A stretch of DNA of 64,000 nt, from contig NZ_JANHGR010000002.1 of the NCBI RefSeq assembly GCF_026616205.1, positions 558,001 to 622,000 on the forward strand, in the 5' to 3' direction. The position numbers and the translations under genes were made by a program. The notes beneath the pieces are model-generated. The model was not told the DNA's origin, searched no databases, and saw only the letters and a list, made by a program, of their open reading frames with translations. The stretch comes from Halolamina litorea (GTDB taxonomy: Archaea > Halobacteriota > Halobacteria > Halobacteriales > Haloferacaceae). Position 1 is the first letter of the stretch. The number at the start of each line of letters is the position of its first letter. Positions 42,847-51,780 of the stretch are shown one piece after another.

Positions 42847-43866
42847 ATGGCCACTACGTTCGAAGGCACGATCCTCCGGGGGGAGTCGTTCGATCCCGTC
42901 GAGGGCCGCGTCGTCGTCGAGGACGGAACGATCACGGCAGTCGAGGAGGCTCCCACGGACTCGACGGACATCGTCCTGCCAGCCTTTGTCAACGCCCACA
43001 CCCACATCGGCGACTCGATCGCCAAGGAGGCCGGCGGCGGCCTCTCGCTCGACGACCTCGTGGCGCCGCCGGACGGCCTCAAGCACCGCCTCCTCCGCGC
43101 GGCCAGCCGCGAGGAGAAAGTCGAGGCGATGGCCCGGAGCCTCCGGTTCATGGAGACCTCCGGCACGGCGGCGTTCATGGAGTTCCGCGAGGGCGGCGTC
43201 GAGGGCGTCGAAGCGATCCGCGACGCGCTCGCCGACCGCGAGATCGACCCGGTGATCTTCGGCCGCGAGAGCGCCGACGCCATGCGGGCCGCCGACGGCT
43301 TCGGCGCCAGCGGCGCCCGCGACAGCGAGTTCGGCGACCTGTGCGAGGCCTGCCGCGAGGAAGGCAAGCCATTCGCCATTCACGCCGGCGAGCGCGATCC
43401 TCACGACCTCACGCCGGCGATGGACCTCGACCCGGCGTACCTGATCCACGTCGTTCACCCTCGGGACGAGCACCTCGACAGGATCGAGGCCGAGGAACTG
43501 CCGGTCGTGGTCTGCCCGCGCTCGAACCTCGTGACCAACGTCGGCGTTGCCCCCATTCGGGAACTGACCGATCGCACGACCGTCGCGCTCGGCACCGACA
43601 ACGTGATGCTGAACTCCCCGTCGATGTTCCGCGAGATGGAGTTCACCGCCAAACTTGCCGACGTGTCCGCGGAGACGGTGCTCCGGATGGCGACCCGCAA
43701 CGGAGCCGAAATCGCGGGCAAGGAGTACGGCCTGATCGAGGCGGGCCGGCCCGCGAAGCTGTTGACCATGGACGGCGACTCGGACAACCTCACGGGCGCC
43801 GAGGACCCCGTTCGGGCGGTCGTTCGACGGGCCGGCGTGGCCGACGTAAAGGACGTGACGCTATAG
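42847..43866 (+). CDS. Amidohydrolase superfamily protein
   Basis: A 339-residue metal-dependent hydrolase. The N-terminal beta-sandwich leads into LPAFVNAHTHIGDSIAKEAG with the first metal His pair. Later come PFAIHAGERDPHDL (metal His), LIHVVHPRDEHLDRIEAEEL, VVVCPRSN, and VALGTDNVMLNSPSMFREME with the catalytic Asp. The C-terminal part ends in the small composite sandwich (AGRPAKLLTMDGD). The motifs resemble cytosine/chlorohydrolase-type deaminases; the substrate is unknown. It is transcribed towards the YcaO gene. Confidence 0.87.
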   Translation: MATTFEGTILRGESFDPVEGRVVVEDGTITAVEEAPTDSTDIVLPAFVNAHTHIGDSIAKEAGGGLSLDDLVAPPDGLKHRLLRAASREEKVEAMARSLRFMETSGTAAFMEFREGGVEGVEAIRDALADREIDPVIFGRESADAMRAADGFGASGARDSEFGDLCEACREEGKPFAIHAGERDPHDLTPAMDLDPAYLIHVVHPRDEHLDRIEAEELPVVVCPRSNLVTNVGVAPIRELTDRTTVALGTDNVMLNSPSMFREMEFTAKLADVSAETVLRMATRNGAEIAGKEYGLIEAGRPAKLLTMDGDSDNLTGAEDPVRAVVRRAGVADVKDVTL

Positions 43867-43919
43867 CGATCCGACGTCGTCGGCCGAGTCTGTCGAAGCC
43901 GAGTAGTCCCCGACGAACG

Positions 43920-45629
43920 CTACGGGAACGGGTGGTACGCCCGCCCGGGCTTCGCCTCGTACCCCATCGACGCCGCCACCCGAGCCAGGCGGTCGCCGAA
44001 GAACGGCTCGCCGGTGAACAGCGGCTGGGCCTTCGGCACCACCACGCGGACGCCCTCGAAGCCCAGCCCCGCCACGTCGCGGGTCGTCGTCCGTGCGGCG
44101 TAAGCGCTCAGGCCAGCGTCGTCGGCACGCTCGATGAGCGCGTCGAGGGCCGCCTCGCCGCTGCGGTCCGCGGCGTCGTCGGCGACCGAGTCGGCCGGAA
44201 TCGTCGTCTCCGGGTGGGTGAGCTCCCGGGCGCGCCGGGGGAAGTCGGCGTACTCGCCGATGGCGCCGCCCTCCTCGCTCGCCTGTTCGGGGCCCATGTC
44301 CCGGAGTTCGATCCAGTTCTGGAGCGCCTCCGCGAGCGCGCCGGTGGCGGCCGCCACGGGGTCGAGGTCGGCGCCGGAGCCGGCGGCGAAGCGGGGCCAC
44401 GCACCGCCCTCGCGGTGGACCGTCGCGGCGACGACCGGAACGTCAACGTCCTGTGTGAGCAGGGTGACCGTGACGTCAAGTTCCTCGCTCGCGGCGCGCT
44501 TCCGGAGCGCCGCGAAGCGGTCGTCGTCGACCGAGAGCCCGAGTGGCTCGTAGTCGGAGTACCACGAGAGCATCGTCGCGTCGCGCTCGATGACCTCCGA
44601 GAGCCCCGAAACCGTCGCTTCGACCGTCGAGCTACCGAGGCCCAACCCGGTCGTGATCGGTGGCTTGATCCGGGTCTCCGGTGGGGGGTAGTGGACGACT
44701 TCCGCGGGGAGCCAGACGCCGTCCTCCGAGTCGAGGTCCAGCCCCGGGACCCAGGGACGCTCGACGCTCGGGTCCGGGTCGTACCGGTCGGCCGTGACGA
44801 ATCGCGTCGGCGAGACGGCGTCGTCGAGCGCCGTGGCGGGTGCACGGCGGAACTCGGCGTTCCGGTAGATCCCGGCGGCGTAGCGCTCCATCGCCTCGCC
44901 CAGCGCCTTCATGTACGCCTCGTTCCAGTCGACGGCGGCGCCGGCGGCGAAGGGCGCCGCGCTAGCGTCGGAGAACCCCGTCGTCTCGGAGTTGGCCGCC
45001 ATGTAGTACGGCAGCGGGAAGGAGGCCTGCTCGCCGACCTGTTCGATCATGCCTACGCGCTCGTCGACGGCGGCCTCGGCGCGGGTGAGCGTCGGGTCGA
45101 GTTCCGTTTCCTCGTAGTCGAGCGAGAGCATCCGGTCGCGGCCGGGGTGACAGCCACAGAACGGGACCGGCTGGAACTCGCGCTCGGCGCCCTCGACTTC
45201 GACCACGGTGCCGCCGAGGTCCTCGCCGGTCAGGACCCGGGTGGCCCGGCGGCCCGCCAGCGCGCCAGCGAAGCGTACGGCGCTCGTTGACGCCGAGGGG
45301 CTCTCGTCGGTCGGTTCGGTCGTGGCGGCGACGCGCTGCTGGAGGCAGTGGTAGCAGCCGGACGAAGGGGTGAACGTCGACACTGTGGCGTCGGTCCCTT
45401 CGACGGCGTAGCCGCCGATGCCGCCGATTTCGACGGCGACCCAGCGGGAGAGCGCGTCGCTGTCGGCCGCGGCGCCGAACGCGTCCGCGCCGGTCGCGCC
45501 GACGACGAAACAGAACCCGACGTCGGCGAAGTCGCCGCTTCCGATCTCGACGATGCGTGCGTCGAGGTCGGCCATAGCCGCCTCGATCGCGTCGGCGGCC
45601 GGGCCGGTCCCGACGATTCCGATGTCCAT
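43920..45629 (-). CDS. YcaO-domain protein fused to an E1-like/Cys-rich N-terminal domain
   Basis: A 569-residue fusion. Residues 1-165 resemble the E1-like, leader-peptide-binding part of azoline cyclodehydratases. They have a Rossmann-like start MDIGIVGTGPAADAIEAAMA and two Cys pairs, GCYHC (92, 95) and CGCHPG (158, 160), suited to a structural zinc. Residues about 200-569 are the YcaO ATP-binding domain, with NEAYMKALGEAMERYAAGIY, GLGLGSSTVEATVSGLSEVI then ERDA, and GALAEALQNWIELRDM. The chain ends in HPFP, like the proline-rich C-termini of azoline-forming YcaO enzymes. YcaO enzymes activate peptide amides with ATP. No precursor peptide, dehydrogenase or TfuA gene is visible nearby. Confidence 0.88.
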   Translation of the reverse strand: MDIGIVGTGPAADAIEAAMADLDARIVEIGSGDFADVGFCFVVGATGADAFGAAADSDALSRWVAVEIGGIGGYAVEGTDATVSTFTPSSGCYHCLQQRVAATTEPTDESPSASTSAVRFAGALAGRRATRVLTGEDLGGTVVEVEGAEREFQPVPFCGCHPGRDRMLSLDYEETELDPTLTRAEAAVDERVGMIEQVGEQASFPLPYYMAANSETTGFSDASAAPFAAGAAVDWNEAYMKALGEAMERYAAGIYRNAEFRRAPATALDDAVSPTRFVTADRYDPDPSVERPWVPGLDLDSEDGVWLPAEVVHYPPPETRIKPPITTGLGLGSSTVEATVSGLSEVIERDATMLSWYSDYEPLGLSVDDDRFAALRKRAASEELDVTVTLLTQDVDVPVVAATVHREGGAWPRFAAGSGADLDPVAAATGALAEALQNWIELRDMGPEQASEEGGAIGEYADFPRRARELTHPETTIPADSVADDAADRSGEAALDALIERADDAGLSAYAARTTTRDVAGLGFEGVRVVVPKAQPLFTGEPFFGDRLARVAASMGYEAKPGRAYHPFP

Positions 45630-45674
45630 GTCACCGGAGGGGGGCGCGGCTCGCAAAAAGGCGCGGGTGCCGGC

Positions 45675-46496
45675 TCAGGCGTCGATCATCGACTGGGCGA
45701 TCGAGGCGAACTCCCCGGCGTCGGCGCCACGGAGTTGATCGTCGCCGAGCTTGAGGCGCAGGCGCGGTCGGCCCACGTCGATGGGCACCTTCTCGGTGTC
45801 GATCAGGCCCAGTTCCTCGAGTCGGGTCTTCGTCCGGGAGAACGTCGCCTTCGAGGCGATCCCCACGTCCTCGCCCCACTTGCTGATGTCGTAGAGGAGC
45901 ACGTCGTTCTTCGCGGCGACCAGCAGCGAGATGGTGACCTCGTCGAGGCCGTCGCCGTCGCCGCGGGCGGTTTCGAGCGAGTCGAGCACGGCGTCGAAGT
46001 CCTCGCGGGCCTGTTCGCCGATGTCCGCGGCCATCGTCTCGCGGATGCGGGAGATGGCCGGCGTCCGGAGGTTGAACGTTTCGGCGGCGTCGAAGCGCTC
46101 GCTGTAGTCCGCGTGGGCGAGTTCGACGAACGCCGCGTCGTCGGTCGCCAGCCCGGCGACGGCGTCGCCGGCGCTCACGACGGCGACGGTCCGATCGTCG
46201 GTGATGAGCAGGGCGTTGTCGGTGTCGGCACCGAGGTTCCGAAGTTCGAGGGTGCCGGCCTCGACGAGATCAGCGGCGTTGCTCGCCACCAGGAAGTCGT
46301 CCATCACGTCTTTCAGCATCCGCTCGTCGGCGAGCAGCTTCACCGTCGGGAGCTCCCCGTCGAAGCCGACACCGAGCTCGACTAGGGCCTCGACGGCCGC
46401 TGCGGAGGGATCGACGAACAACAGCTCCTCGCCGGCCTCCTCGATGCTCTGGCGGAGGATATCCTCGATTTCCTCGCCGAGTAAATTCGATGTCAT
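45675..46496 (-). CDS. tbsP: Transcriptional regulator TbsP (DUF5821)
   Basis: A 273-residue haloarchaeal regulator. The N-terminal two-thirds is a sensor-like alpha/beta domain (PTVKLLADERMLKDVMDDFL, ALLITDDRTVAVVSAGD). The C-terminal third is a winged helix (VTISLLVAAKNDVLLYDISK, GIASKATFSRTKTRLEELGL) ending in VPIDVGRPRLRLKLGDDQL. I recognise this as the TbsP family, which in Haloferax works with TrmB to control glycolytic/gluconeogenic genes. The gene is divergent from glyA, and its own promoter is flanked by GGAATACT direct repeats. Confidence 0.82.
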   Translation of the reverse strand: MTSNLLGEEIEDILRQSIEEAGEELLFVDPSAAAVEALVELGVGFDGELPTVKLLADERMLKDVMDDFLVASNAADLVEAGTLELRNLGADTDNALLITDDRTVAVVSAGDAVAGLATDDAAFVELAHADYSERFDAAETFNLRTPAISRIRETMAADIGEQAREDFDAVLDSLETARGDGDGLDEVTISLLVAAKNDVLLYDISKWGEDVGIASKATFSRTKTRLEELGLIDTEKVPIDVGRPRLRLKLGDDQLRGADAGEFASIAQSMIDA

Positions 46497-46512
46497 TACT
46501 ATGAGAGTGTAT

Positions 46513-46546
46513 GGAATACTCCGTATTTAATATTAACGGGAATACT
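46513..46546 (-). promoter_or_regulatory. tbsP promoter flanked by GGAATACT repeats
   Basis: GGAATACT occurs at 46513-46520 and again at 46539-46546, 26 bases apart in direct orientation. The AT-rich TATTTAATATTA (46524-46535) lies between them. On the minus strand this AT box is centred about 33 bases before the tbsP ATG. A protein bound to both repeats would cover the TATA box, so autoregulation is a reasonable inference. Confidence 0.45.
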
Positions 46547-46593
46547 GGCGTCTCAGCGCTTCTAACGGAAATTACTGGGTCGGACTGTATCGG

Positions 46594-46604
46594 AATTATA
46601 TAAG
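46594..46604. promoter_or_regulatory. Strong orphan TATA-like element
   Basis: AATTATATAAG is the best TATA match in the tbsP-glyA gap. It is 160 bases from the glyA ATG and about 100 from tbsP, too far for leaderless starts. It reads as a TATA box on either strand. glyA has its own nearer element (CTTAAC at 46735-46740, 25-30 bases before the ATG). This element may drive a long leader or a small RNA. Confidence 0.35.
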
Positions 46605-46764
46605 TAGTGAACGTTTAACTAAACTTACTGTTGGGCGGTCGGACCGACCTCTTCGAGGCGACGGAGTGCCGTGGTGTCGCGGTCGACGCCGTGGCGGCGT
46701 CGACGGTGCCACGAGCGCGTCGCCGACAGTCAGGCTTAACCCGGCCGTCCCCGCCCGTGCGTGT

Positions 46765-48012
46765 ATGGAGCACGATCACGTCCGACAGGTCGACCCCGAG
46801 GTCGCCGACGCGCTCGAAGCCGAGATCGGCCGCCAGCAGGACACGCTCTCGCTGATCGCCAGCGAGAACCACGTCTCCGAGGCCGTGATGGACGCACAGG
46901 GGAGCGCCCTCACGAACAAGTACGCCGAGGGCTACCCCGGCCGACGCTACTACGGCGGCTGTGAACACGCCGACACCGTCGAACAGTTGGCCATCGACCG
47001 CGCCAAGGATCTCTGGGGCGCCGAGCACGTCAACGTCCAGCCCCACTCCGGTTCGCAGGCCAACATGGCCGTCTACATCGCGGCGCTGGAGCCAGGCGAC
47101 AAGATCCTCAGCCTCGACCTGACCCACGGCGGCCACCTCAGCCACGGCCACCACGCCAACTTCGTCGGCGAGCACTTCGACGTGGAACACTACGAGTGCG
47201 ACGACGAGACGGGCTACGTCGACTACGAGGCCCTGCGCGAGAAGGCGGAGGCGTTCGACCCCGACATGATCGTCTCGGGCTACTCCGCCTACCCCCGCGA
47301 GGTCGAGTGGGAGCGCGTGCAGGCGGCCGCCGAGGCCGTCGGCGCCCACCACCTCGCGGACATCGCCCACATCACCGGTCTCGTCGCCGCGGGCGTCCAC
47401 GAGTCGCCGGTCGGAATCGCCGACTTCGTCACCGGCTCGACGCACAAGACGATCCGCGCCGGCCGCGGCGGAATGGTGATGTGCGGCGAGGACTGGGCCG
47501 AGGCCGTCGACAAGGCCGTCATCCCCGGGATGCAGGGCGGCCCGTTGATGCACAACATCGCCGGCAAGGCCGTCGGGTTCAAGGAGGCGCTCACCCCCGA
47601 GTTCGAGGAGTACGCCAGCCGCGTCGTCACGAACGCCGAAGCGATGGCCGAGCGACTGAGCGAGCGCGGCCTCGACCTGGTCTCCGGCGGCACCGACACC
47701 CACCTGGTCCTCGCCGACCTGCGACCGTCCCACCCCGACACGACCGGGAAGGACGTCGAGGAAGCCCTGGAGGCGGCCGGCATCGTCCTCAACGCCAACA
47801 CCGTCCCCGGCGAGACGCGTTCGCCGTTCAACCCCTCCGGTATCCGTGTCGGGACGCCCGCCATCACGACCCGCGGGTTCACCGCCAGCGACTGCCGGAC
47901 CGTCGCCGACTGCATCGTCGACGTGGTCGACGCGCCCGACGACGAGGACGTGATCGCCCAGGTGGCCGAGACGGTCGGCGACCTCACCGAGAAGCACCCG
48001 ATCTACGAGTAA
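46765..48012 (+). CDS. glyA: Serine hydroxymethyltransferase
   Basis: A 415-residue PLP enzyme that converts serine and a pterin to glycine and the methylene one-carbon unit. It shows LIASENHVSEAVMDAQGSAL, the YPGRRYYGGCEHAD block, PHSGSQANMAVY and the PLP lysine Lys228 in TGSTHKTIRAGRGG. The ATG at 46765 gives the usual N-terminus, about 25-30 bases after a CTTAAC box, implying a leaderless transcript. It cooperates with folD, found 2.8 kb downstream on the same strand. Confidence 0.96.
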   Translation: MEHDHVRQVDPEVADALEAEIGRQQDTLSLIASENHVSEAVMDAQGSALTNKYAEGYPGRRYYGGCEHADTVEQLAIDRAKDLWGAEHVNVQPHSGSQANMAVYIAALEPGDKILSLDLTHGGHLSHGHHANFVGEHFDVEHYECDDETGYVDYEALREKAEAFDPDMIVSGYSAYPREVEWERVQAAAEAVGAHHLADIAHITGLVAAGVHESPVGIADFVTGSTHKTIRAGRGGMVMCGEDWAEAVDKAVIPGMQGGPLMHNIAGKAVGFKEALTPEFEEYASRVVTNAEAMAERLSERGLDLVSGGTDTHLVLADLRPSHPDTTGKDVEEALEAAGIVLNANTVPGETRSPFNPSGIRVGTPAITTRGFTASDCRTVADCIVDVVDAPDDEDVIAQVAETVGDLTEKHPIYE

Positions 48013-48060
48013 CGACCGAGCGGGAGGGGTTTATCTGTCCGCCCCTCAACGTCCCGATAG

Positions 48061-50688
48061 ATGGGGTTCCTTTGGATCGGCGAATCAGCTCCTCCACCCT
48101 CGGTTGCGGCCGTCGCCCGACGGCACGACCGGGCGCTCCTGACTGCCGACCCGGCGGGCGCCGCGGCTGCGGCCGCCCGACACCGCACAGACGTGATTTT
48201 CCTCGATACCGCCGACGCCGACGTCGACGCCGTTCGAGCGGCCGCGCCGTCGGCGTCGATCATCTACTGTCCCCCGAAAACGACCGCCGACGGCGTGGCT
48301 GCAGCCGACGCGGCGGGGGTGGAGACGGTGTTGCCACAGGACGCCGAGGCGTGGGGCGCCGACCGACTCGCCGAACGCGTGGCCGACGCGCTCGCCAGCG
48401 CCACGCGACCCGGCCGGGCGGTCTCGGTTTCCGACGGCGCCGGCTCGGCCGATGGGACGACCGGCAGCGCGGGCGAACCGCCGGCGGTCCCGGCGAACGA
48501 GGCGCCGGTCCGCCCGACGGAACGGCCCCCGGCCCGCGGTATCCTCACCGTCGACGGGGACGGCCGGATCAGCTACGTCGGCGAGCGCGCCGCGGACCTG
48601 CTCGGCCGAGAAGCGACGGCGCTGCTCGACACCGACCTCGCCGAGGCGTTGCCGTGGGCCGACCTCGGACAGGTCGAACGCGGGGCCGACGACCTCGGCC
48701 CGGACGACGACTCGGTGTCGACGGTCAAGCGACTGATGCCGGCGAACCGCTGGCTCTCGCTCTCCACGCACTCGACCGGCGACGGCGCCGCGATCACGAT
48801 CCACGAACTCGGTGCCGACGAACGCCGGCGGATCGTGCTCGACCGCCTCCACGGGGTTAGCCGACGCCTGTTCGCCGCTGAGACCCCCGAGGCGGTGGCG
48901 AATATCGCCGCCGAGGCCGTCCGGGACGTACTCGGCCTCGAAGTCGTCGTCGTCCGACTCACGGACTCGGCCGGCGAACGGCTCGTACCGGTCGCCCAGA
49001 CCGAGGCCGTAGACGAGACCATGCCCGACCGGCCGACCTACGCCGTCGGCGAGGGGATGGCCGGCACGGCGTTCGAGACCGACAGCCCCCAGATCCGCTC
49101 CGATCTCGGCGACGACGGGTTCGGGACGGTCCGATCGGCCATCTGCCTGCCGCTCGACGACTACGGTACGATCAGTATCGGTTCCAGGGTGCCAGACGCG
49201 TTCAACGAGGACGACGTCTCTCTCGCGCGACTACTCTCGACGACGGTTCGGGTCGCCCTGGAGCGCGCCGAGCGCGAGAGCCAACTGCGGCGCAGGGAGG
49301 CGGTTCTCGAGTCGCTCAGGGGGTTGGTGTTCGTCCTCGACGAGGACCGGGCCATCGACTACGTCTCGACCGCGCTGGCCGAGCGACTGGGCAGGACTCG
49401 GGAGGCGTTGGTGGGCGAACACGTGGTCGAGTTCATCGACGTGACGGCGTTCTACCGGGCCGAACAGCGGATCCGGGAGGGCGACGACGAGATCACGCTC
49501 GACCTCCGGATCGACCCGCCCGGCGGGGGGGGGTTCCCCGCGCAGGTCGAACTCTCGGTGCTCGAGCGGACCGACGACGGCGAGTCCATCGTCGGCGTCG
49601 TCGAGGACCGCTCGACCCTCGCGGAGACGCGTGCGGACCTCCGCCGGAAACACGAGCGGCTGTGGACCCTGTTCGAGAACCTCCCCGATCCGGTCGTCGA
49701 CGCCGAACACGTCGAGGGCGGCCCGGTGATCCGGGCGGCCAACGACGCCTTCGCCGAGGTGTTCGACTGTGACCGCGACGCCATCGTGGGTGAACCGATC
49801 GACGAGGTGCTGGACTCGCCGGCGAGCAACTCCCCGGGGAGCATGCCGCCCGAAGCCATCAACGAACAGGTCAACGAGGGCGAGGTGACCGGAGCGAAGA
49901 TCCAACGCGAGACCGGCCGCGGCGCGCGGACCTTCCTCTTCCGTGGCATCCCGTACGCCGAGGAGGGGACGGTCCGGGCGTTCGGCATCTACACCGACGT
50001 GACAGAGATCGAGCGCCGCGAGCGCCACGTCAAGGTGCTCGATCGGCTGCTCAGACACAACCTCCGGAACGACCTGGGCGTGGTCATCGGCCGCGCCGAG
50101 AACGTCCTCAAAGGCAGCGACGACCCCGAGATACGCGAGGAGGCGCGAAAGCTGGTCGACGCCGCCGACGGCCTGATCGACCTCAGCGAGACCGCAAAGC
50201 GCATCCGCCGCATCATCGAGGAACCGGCGACCGACCGCTACCGGGTGACGGTCACGGACCTGCTCGATCAGGTGGCCGCCGACGCGCGCCAGCAGTCACC
50301 AGACGCGGCCATCGAGGCTGCTCCCGGGGACCCGGACGTGGCGGTGCTCGCTACCCCGGACCTCCAACTCGCCCTCGAGGAGTTGGTCGACAACGCGCTC
50401 GCCCACGGTGGGGACTCCCCGACGGTCGAACTCCGCGCCGAGGCGTTCGACCCGGCCCCCGACGAGTGGGTGGACCTGTTGGTCGTCGACGACGGCCCCG
50501 GTATCCCCGAGACGGAGCGTGCACCCGTCACCGGCGACCGAGACATCACCCAACTGCAGCACGGCAGCGGCCTCGGGCTCTGGCTCGTCCGCTGGGCCGT
50601 CGAGTCCGTCGGCGGCGACCTCGGGTTCGAACGTCGGGACGGCCGCACCGTCGTCCGGCTCCGACTGCGGCGCGCGCCGCCCGAGTGA
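48061..50688 (+). CDS. GAF/PAS sensor histidine kinase
   Basis: An 875-residue cytoplasmic sensor kinase with no transmembrane helix. The first 120 residues look like a degenerate receiver (TDVIFLDTADADVDAVRAAA). Next come a PAS-like region (about 160-250), a GAF domain (about 260-405, VSRRLFAAETPEAVANIAAE), and two PAS domains (about 415-530 and 535-660). The kinase core follows: H-box LLRHNLRNDLGV with His666, N-box LEELVDNALAHGG, G1 VVDDGPGIPE and G2 HGSGLGLWLVRWAV. TTTATC, 25-30 bases before the ATG, suggests a leaderless transcript. No response regulator is adjacent. Confidence 0.92.
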   Translation: MGFLWIGESAPPPSVAAVARRHDRALLTADPAGAAAAAARHRTDVIFLDTADADVDAVRAAAPSASIIYCPPKTTADGVAAADAAGVETVLPQDAEAWGADRLAERVADALASATRPGRAVSVSDGAGSADGTTGSAGEPPAVPANEAPVRPTERPPARGILTVDGDGRISYVGERAADLLGREATALLDTDLAEALPWADLGQVERGADDLGPDDDSVSTVKRLMPANRWLSLSTHSTGDGAAITIHELGADERRRIVLDRLHGVSRRLFAAETPEAVANIAAEAVRDVLGLEVVVVRLTDSAGERLVPVAQTEAVDETMPDRPTYAVGEGMAGTAFETDSPQIRSDLGDDGFGTVRSAICLPLDDYGTISIGSRVPDAFNEDDVSLARLLSTTVRVALERAERESQLRRREAVLESLRGLVFVLDEDRAIDYVSTALAERLGRTREALVGEHVVEFIDVTAFYRAEQRIREGDDEITLDLRIDPPGGGGFPAQVELSVLERTDDGESIVGVVEDRSTLAETRADLRRKHERLWTLFENLPDPVVDAEHVEGGPVIRAANDAFAEVFDCDRDAIVGEPIDEVLDSPASNSPGSMPPEAINEQVNEGEVTGAKIQRETGRGARTFLFRGIPYAEEGTVRAFGIYTDVTEIERRERHVKVLDRLLRHNLRNDLGVVIGRAENVLKGSDDPEIREEARKLVDAADGLIDLSETAKRIRRIIEEPATDRYRVTVTDLLDQVAADARQQSPDAAIEAAPGDPDVAVLATPDLQLALEELVDNALAHGGDSPTVELRAEAFDPAPDEWVDLLVVDDGPGIPETERAPVTGDRDITQLQHGSGLGLWLVRWAVESVGGDLGFERRDGRTVVRLRLRRAPPE

Positions 50689-50776
50689 TGCACGTTTGTG
50701 ATCAATAGTCTGTTTTCGAGGGCTGACCTATGCAGGAACCCGAGGGTTCAAGTGTGAACGGCGCCCCCTTTCCGGT

Positions 50777-51700
50777 GTGAACGAGGCCATTCAGGAGCGA
50801 TCGGGCCGTGCGGACGTGATCGACGGCGAGGCCGTCGCCGCGGCGGTGCGGGAGTCAGTCGCCGAGGCGGTTTCCCGACTCGACGAGGTCGGCGTGACCC
50901 CCGGGCTGGCGACCGTCCTGATGAGCGACGACCCGGCCAGCGAGACGTACGTGCGGATGAAGCAGCGGGACTGTGCGGAGGTCGGCATCGAGAGCCGGCA
51001 CGTCGAGATCGACACCGACGCCCCGGCGTCCGAACTGTTCGCGACGATCGAGGAACTGAACGACGACCCCGCGATCGACGGCATCCTCGTCCAGCGCCCC
51101 CTGACCGAGGGCGTCGACGAACCCGCGGCGCTGCGGCGCGTCGACCCCCGGAAGGACGTCGACGGCTTCCACCCGGAGAACGTTGGGCGACTCGTCACGG
51201 GCGACCCGCGATTCGTCCCCTGTACCCCCCTCGGCGTGCAGCGCCTGCTGACCGAGGCCGGCGTCGAGATCCCGGGTTCGGACGTGGTCGTCGTCGGCCG
51301 CTCGGAGCTGGTCGGCAAGCCGCTGGCGAACCTCCTGCTCAACCGCGGCGACGACGCCGACGCGACCGTGACAGTCTGTCACTCGAAGACCGACGACCTG
51401 GCCGCACACGTCTCCCGTGCGGACGTGGTGGTCGTCGCCGCCGGCGTCCCCGGACTCGTCGACGGCGAGATGCTCTCGGCGGACGCGACGGTGATCGACG
51501 TGGGGATCAACGCCGTGGGCGAGGGCGACGACCGGAAGCTGATCGGCGACGTGGACTACGAGAGCGCCAGCGAGGTCGCCCGCGCGATCACGCCCGTTCC
51601 CGGCGGCGTCGGCCCGATGACGCGGGCGATGCTGCTCAAGAACACGGTGACTGCCGCGGCCAACCAGGCCGCGGTCGATATCGACCTCGGACTCGACTGA
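50777..51700 (+). CDS. folD: Methylenetetrahydrofolate dehydrogenase/cyclohydrolase FolD
   Basis: A 307-residue bifunctional enzyme that oxidises and hydrolyses the methylene-pterin made by GlyA. It has SDDPASETYVRMKQRDCAEV with the Tyr/Lys catalytic area, the DGILVQRPLT loop, PRKDVDGFHPENVGRL, VVVVGRSELVGKPLANLLLN for NADP binding, and ITPVPGGVGPMTRAMLLKNT. The start is GTG at 50777; another GTG overlaps one base pair upstream in a different frame. Archaeal FolD is confined mostly to halophiles that use folate. Confidence 0.95.
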   Translation: MNEAIQERSGRADVIDGEAVAAAVRESVAEAVSRLDEVGVTPGLATVLMSDDPASETYVRMKQRDCAEVGIESRHVEIDTDAPASELFATIEELNDDPAIDGILVQRPLTEGVDEPAALRRVDPRKDVDGFHPENVGRLVTGDPRFVPCTPLGVQRLLTEAGVEIPGSDVVVVGRSELVGKPLANLLLNRGDDADATVTVCHSKTDDLAAHVSRADVVVVAAGVPGLVDGEMLSADATVIDVGINAVGEGDDRKLIGDVDYESASEVARAITPVPGGVGPMTRAMLLKNTVTAAANQAAVDIDLGLD

Positions 51701-51780
51701 GTCCGGTTCCGACGGCACGATCTCTCCGAGTCAGGACGCCGATAGCGGCGGCCGTCCTCGCTCCCGTGCCGTGATCGGCG

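Noticed and set aside
48061..50688. glyA-kinase-folD as a one-carbon signalling operon
   Set aside because: The kinase has its own TTTATC promoter and GAF/PAS sensors typical of light or redox; no link to folate is visible beyond position.
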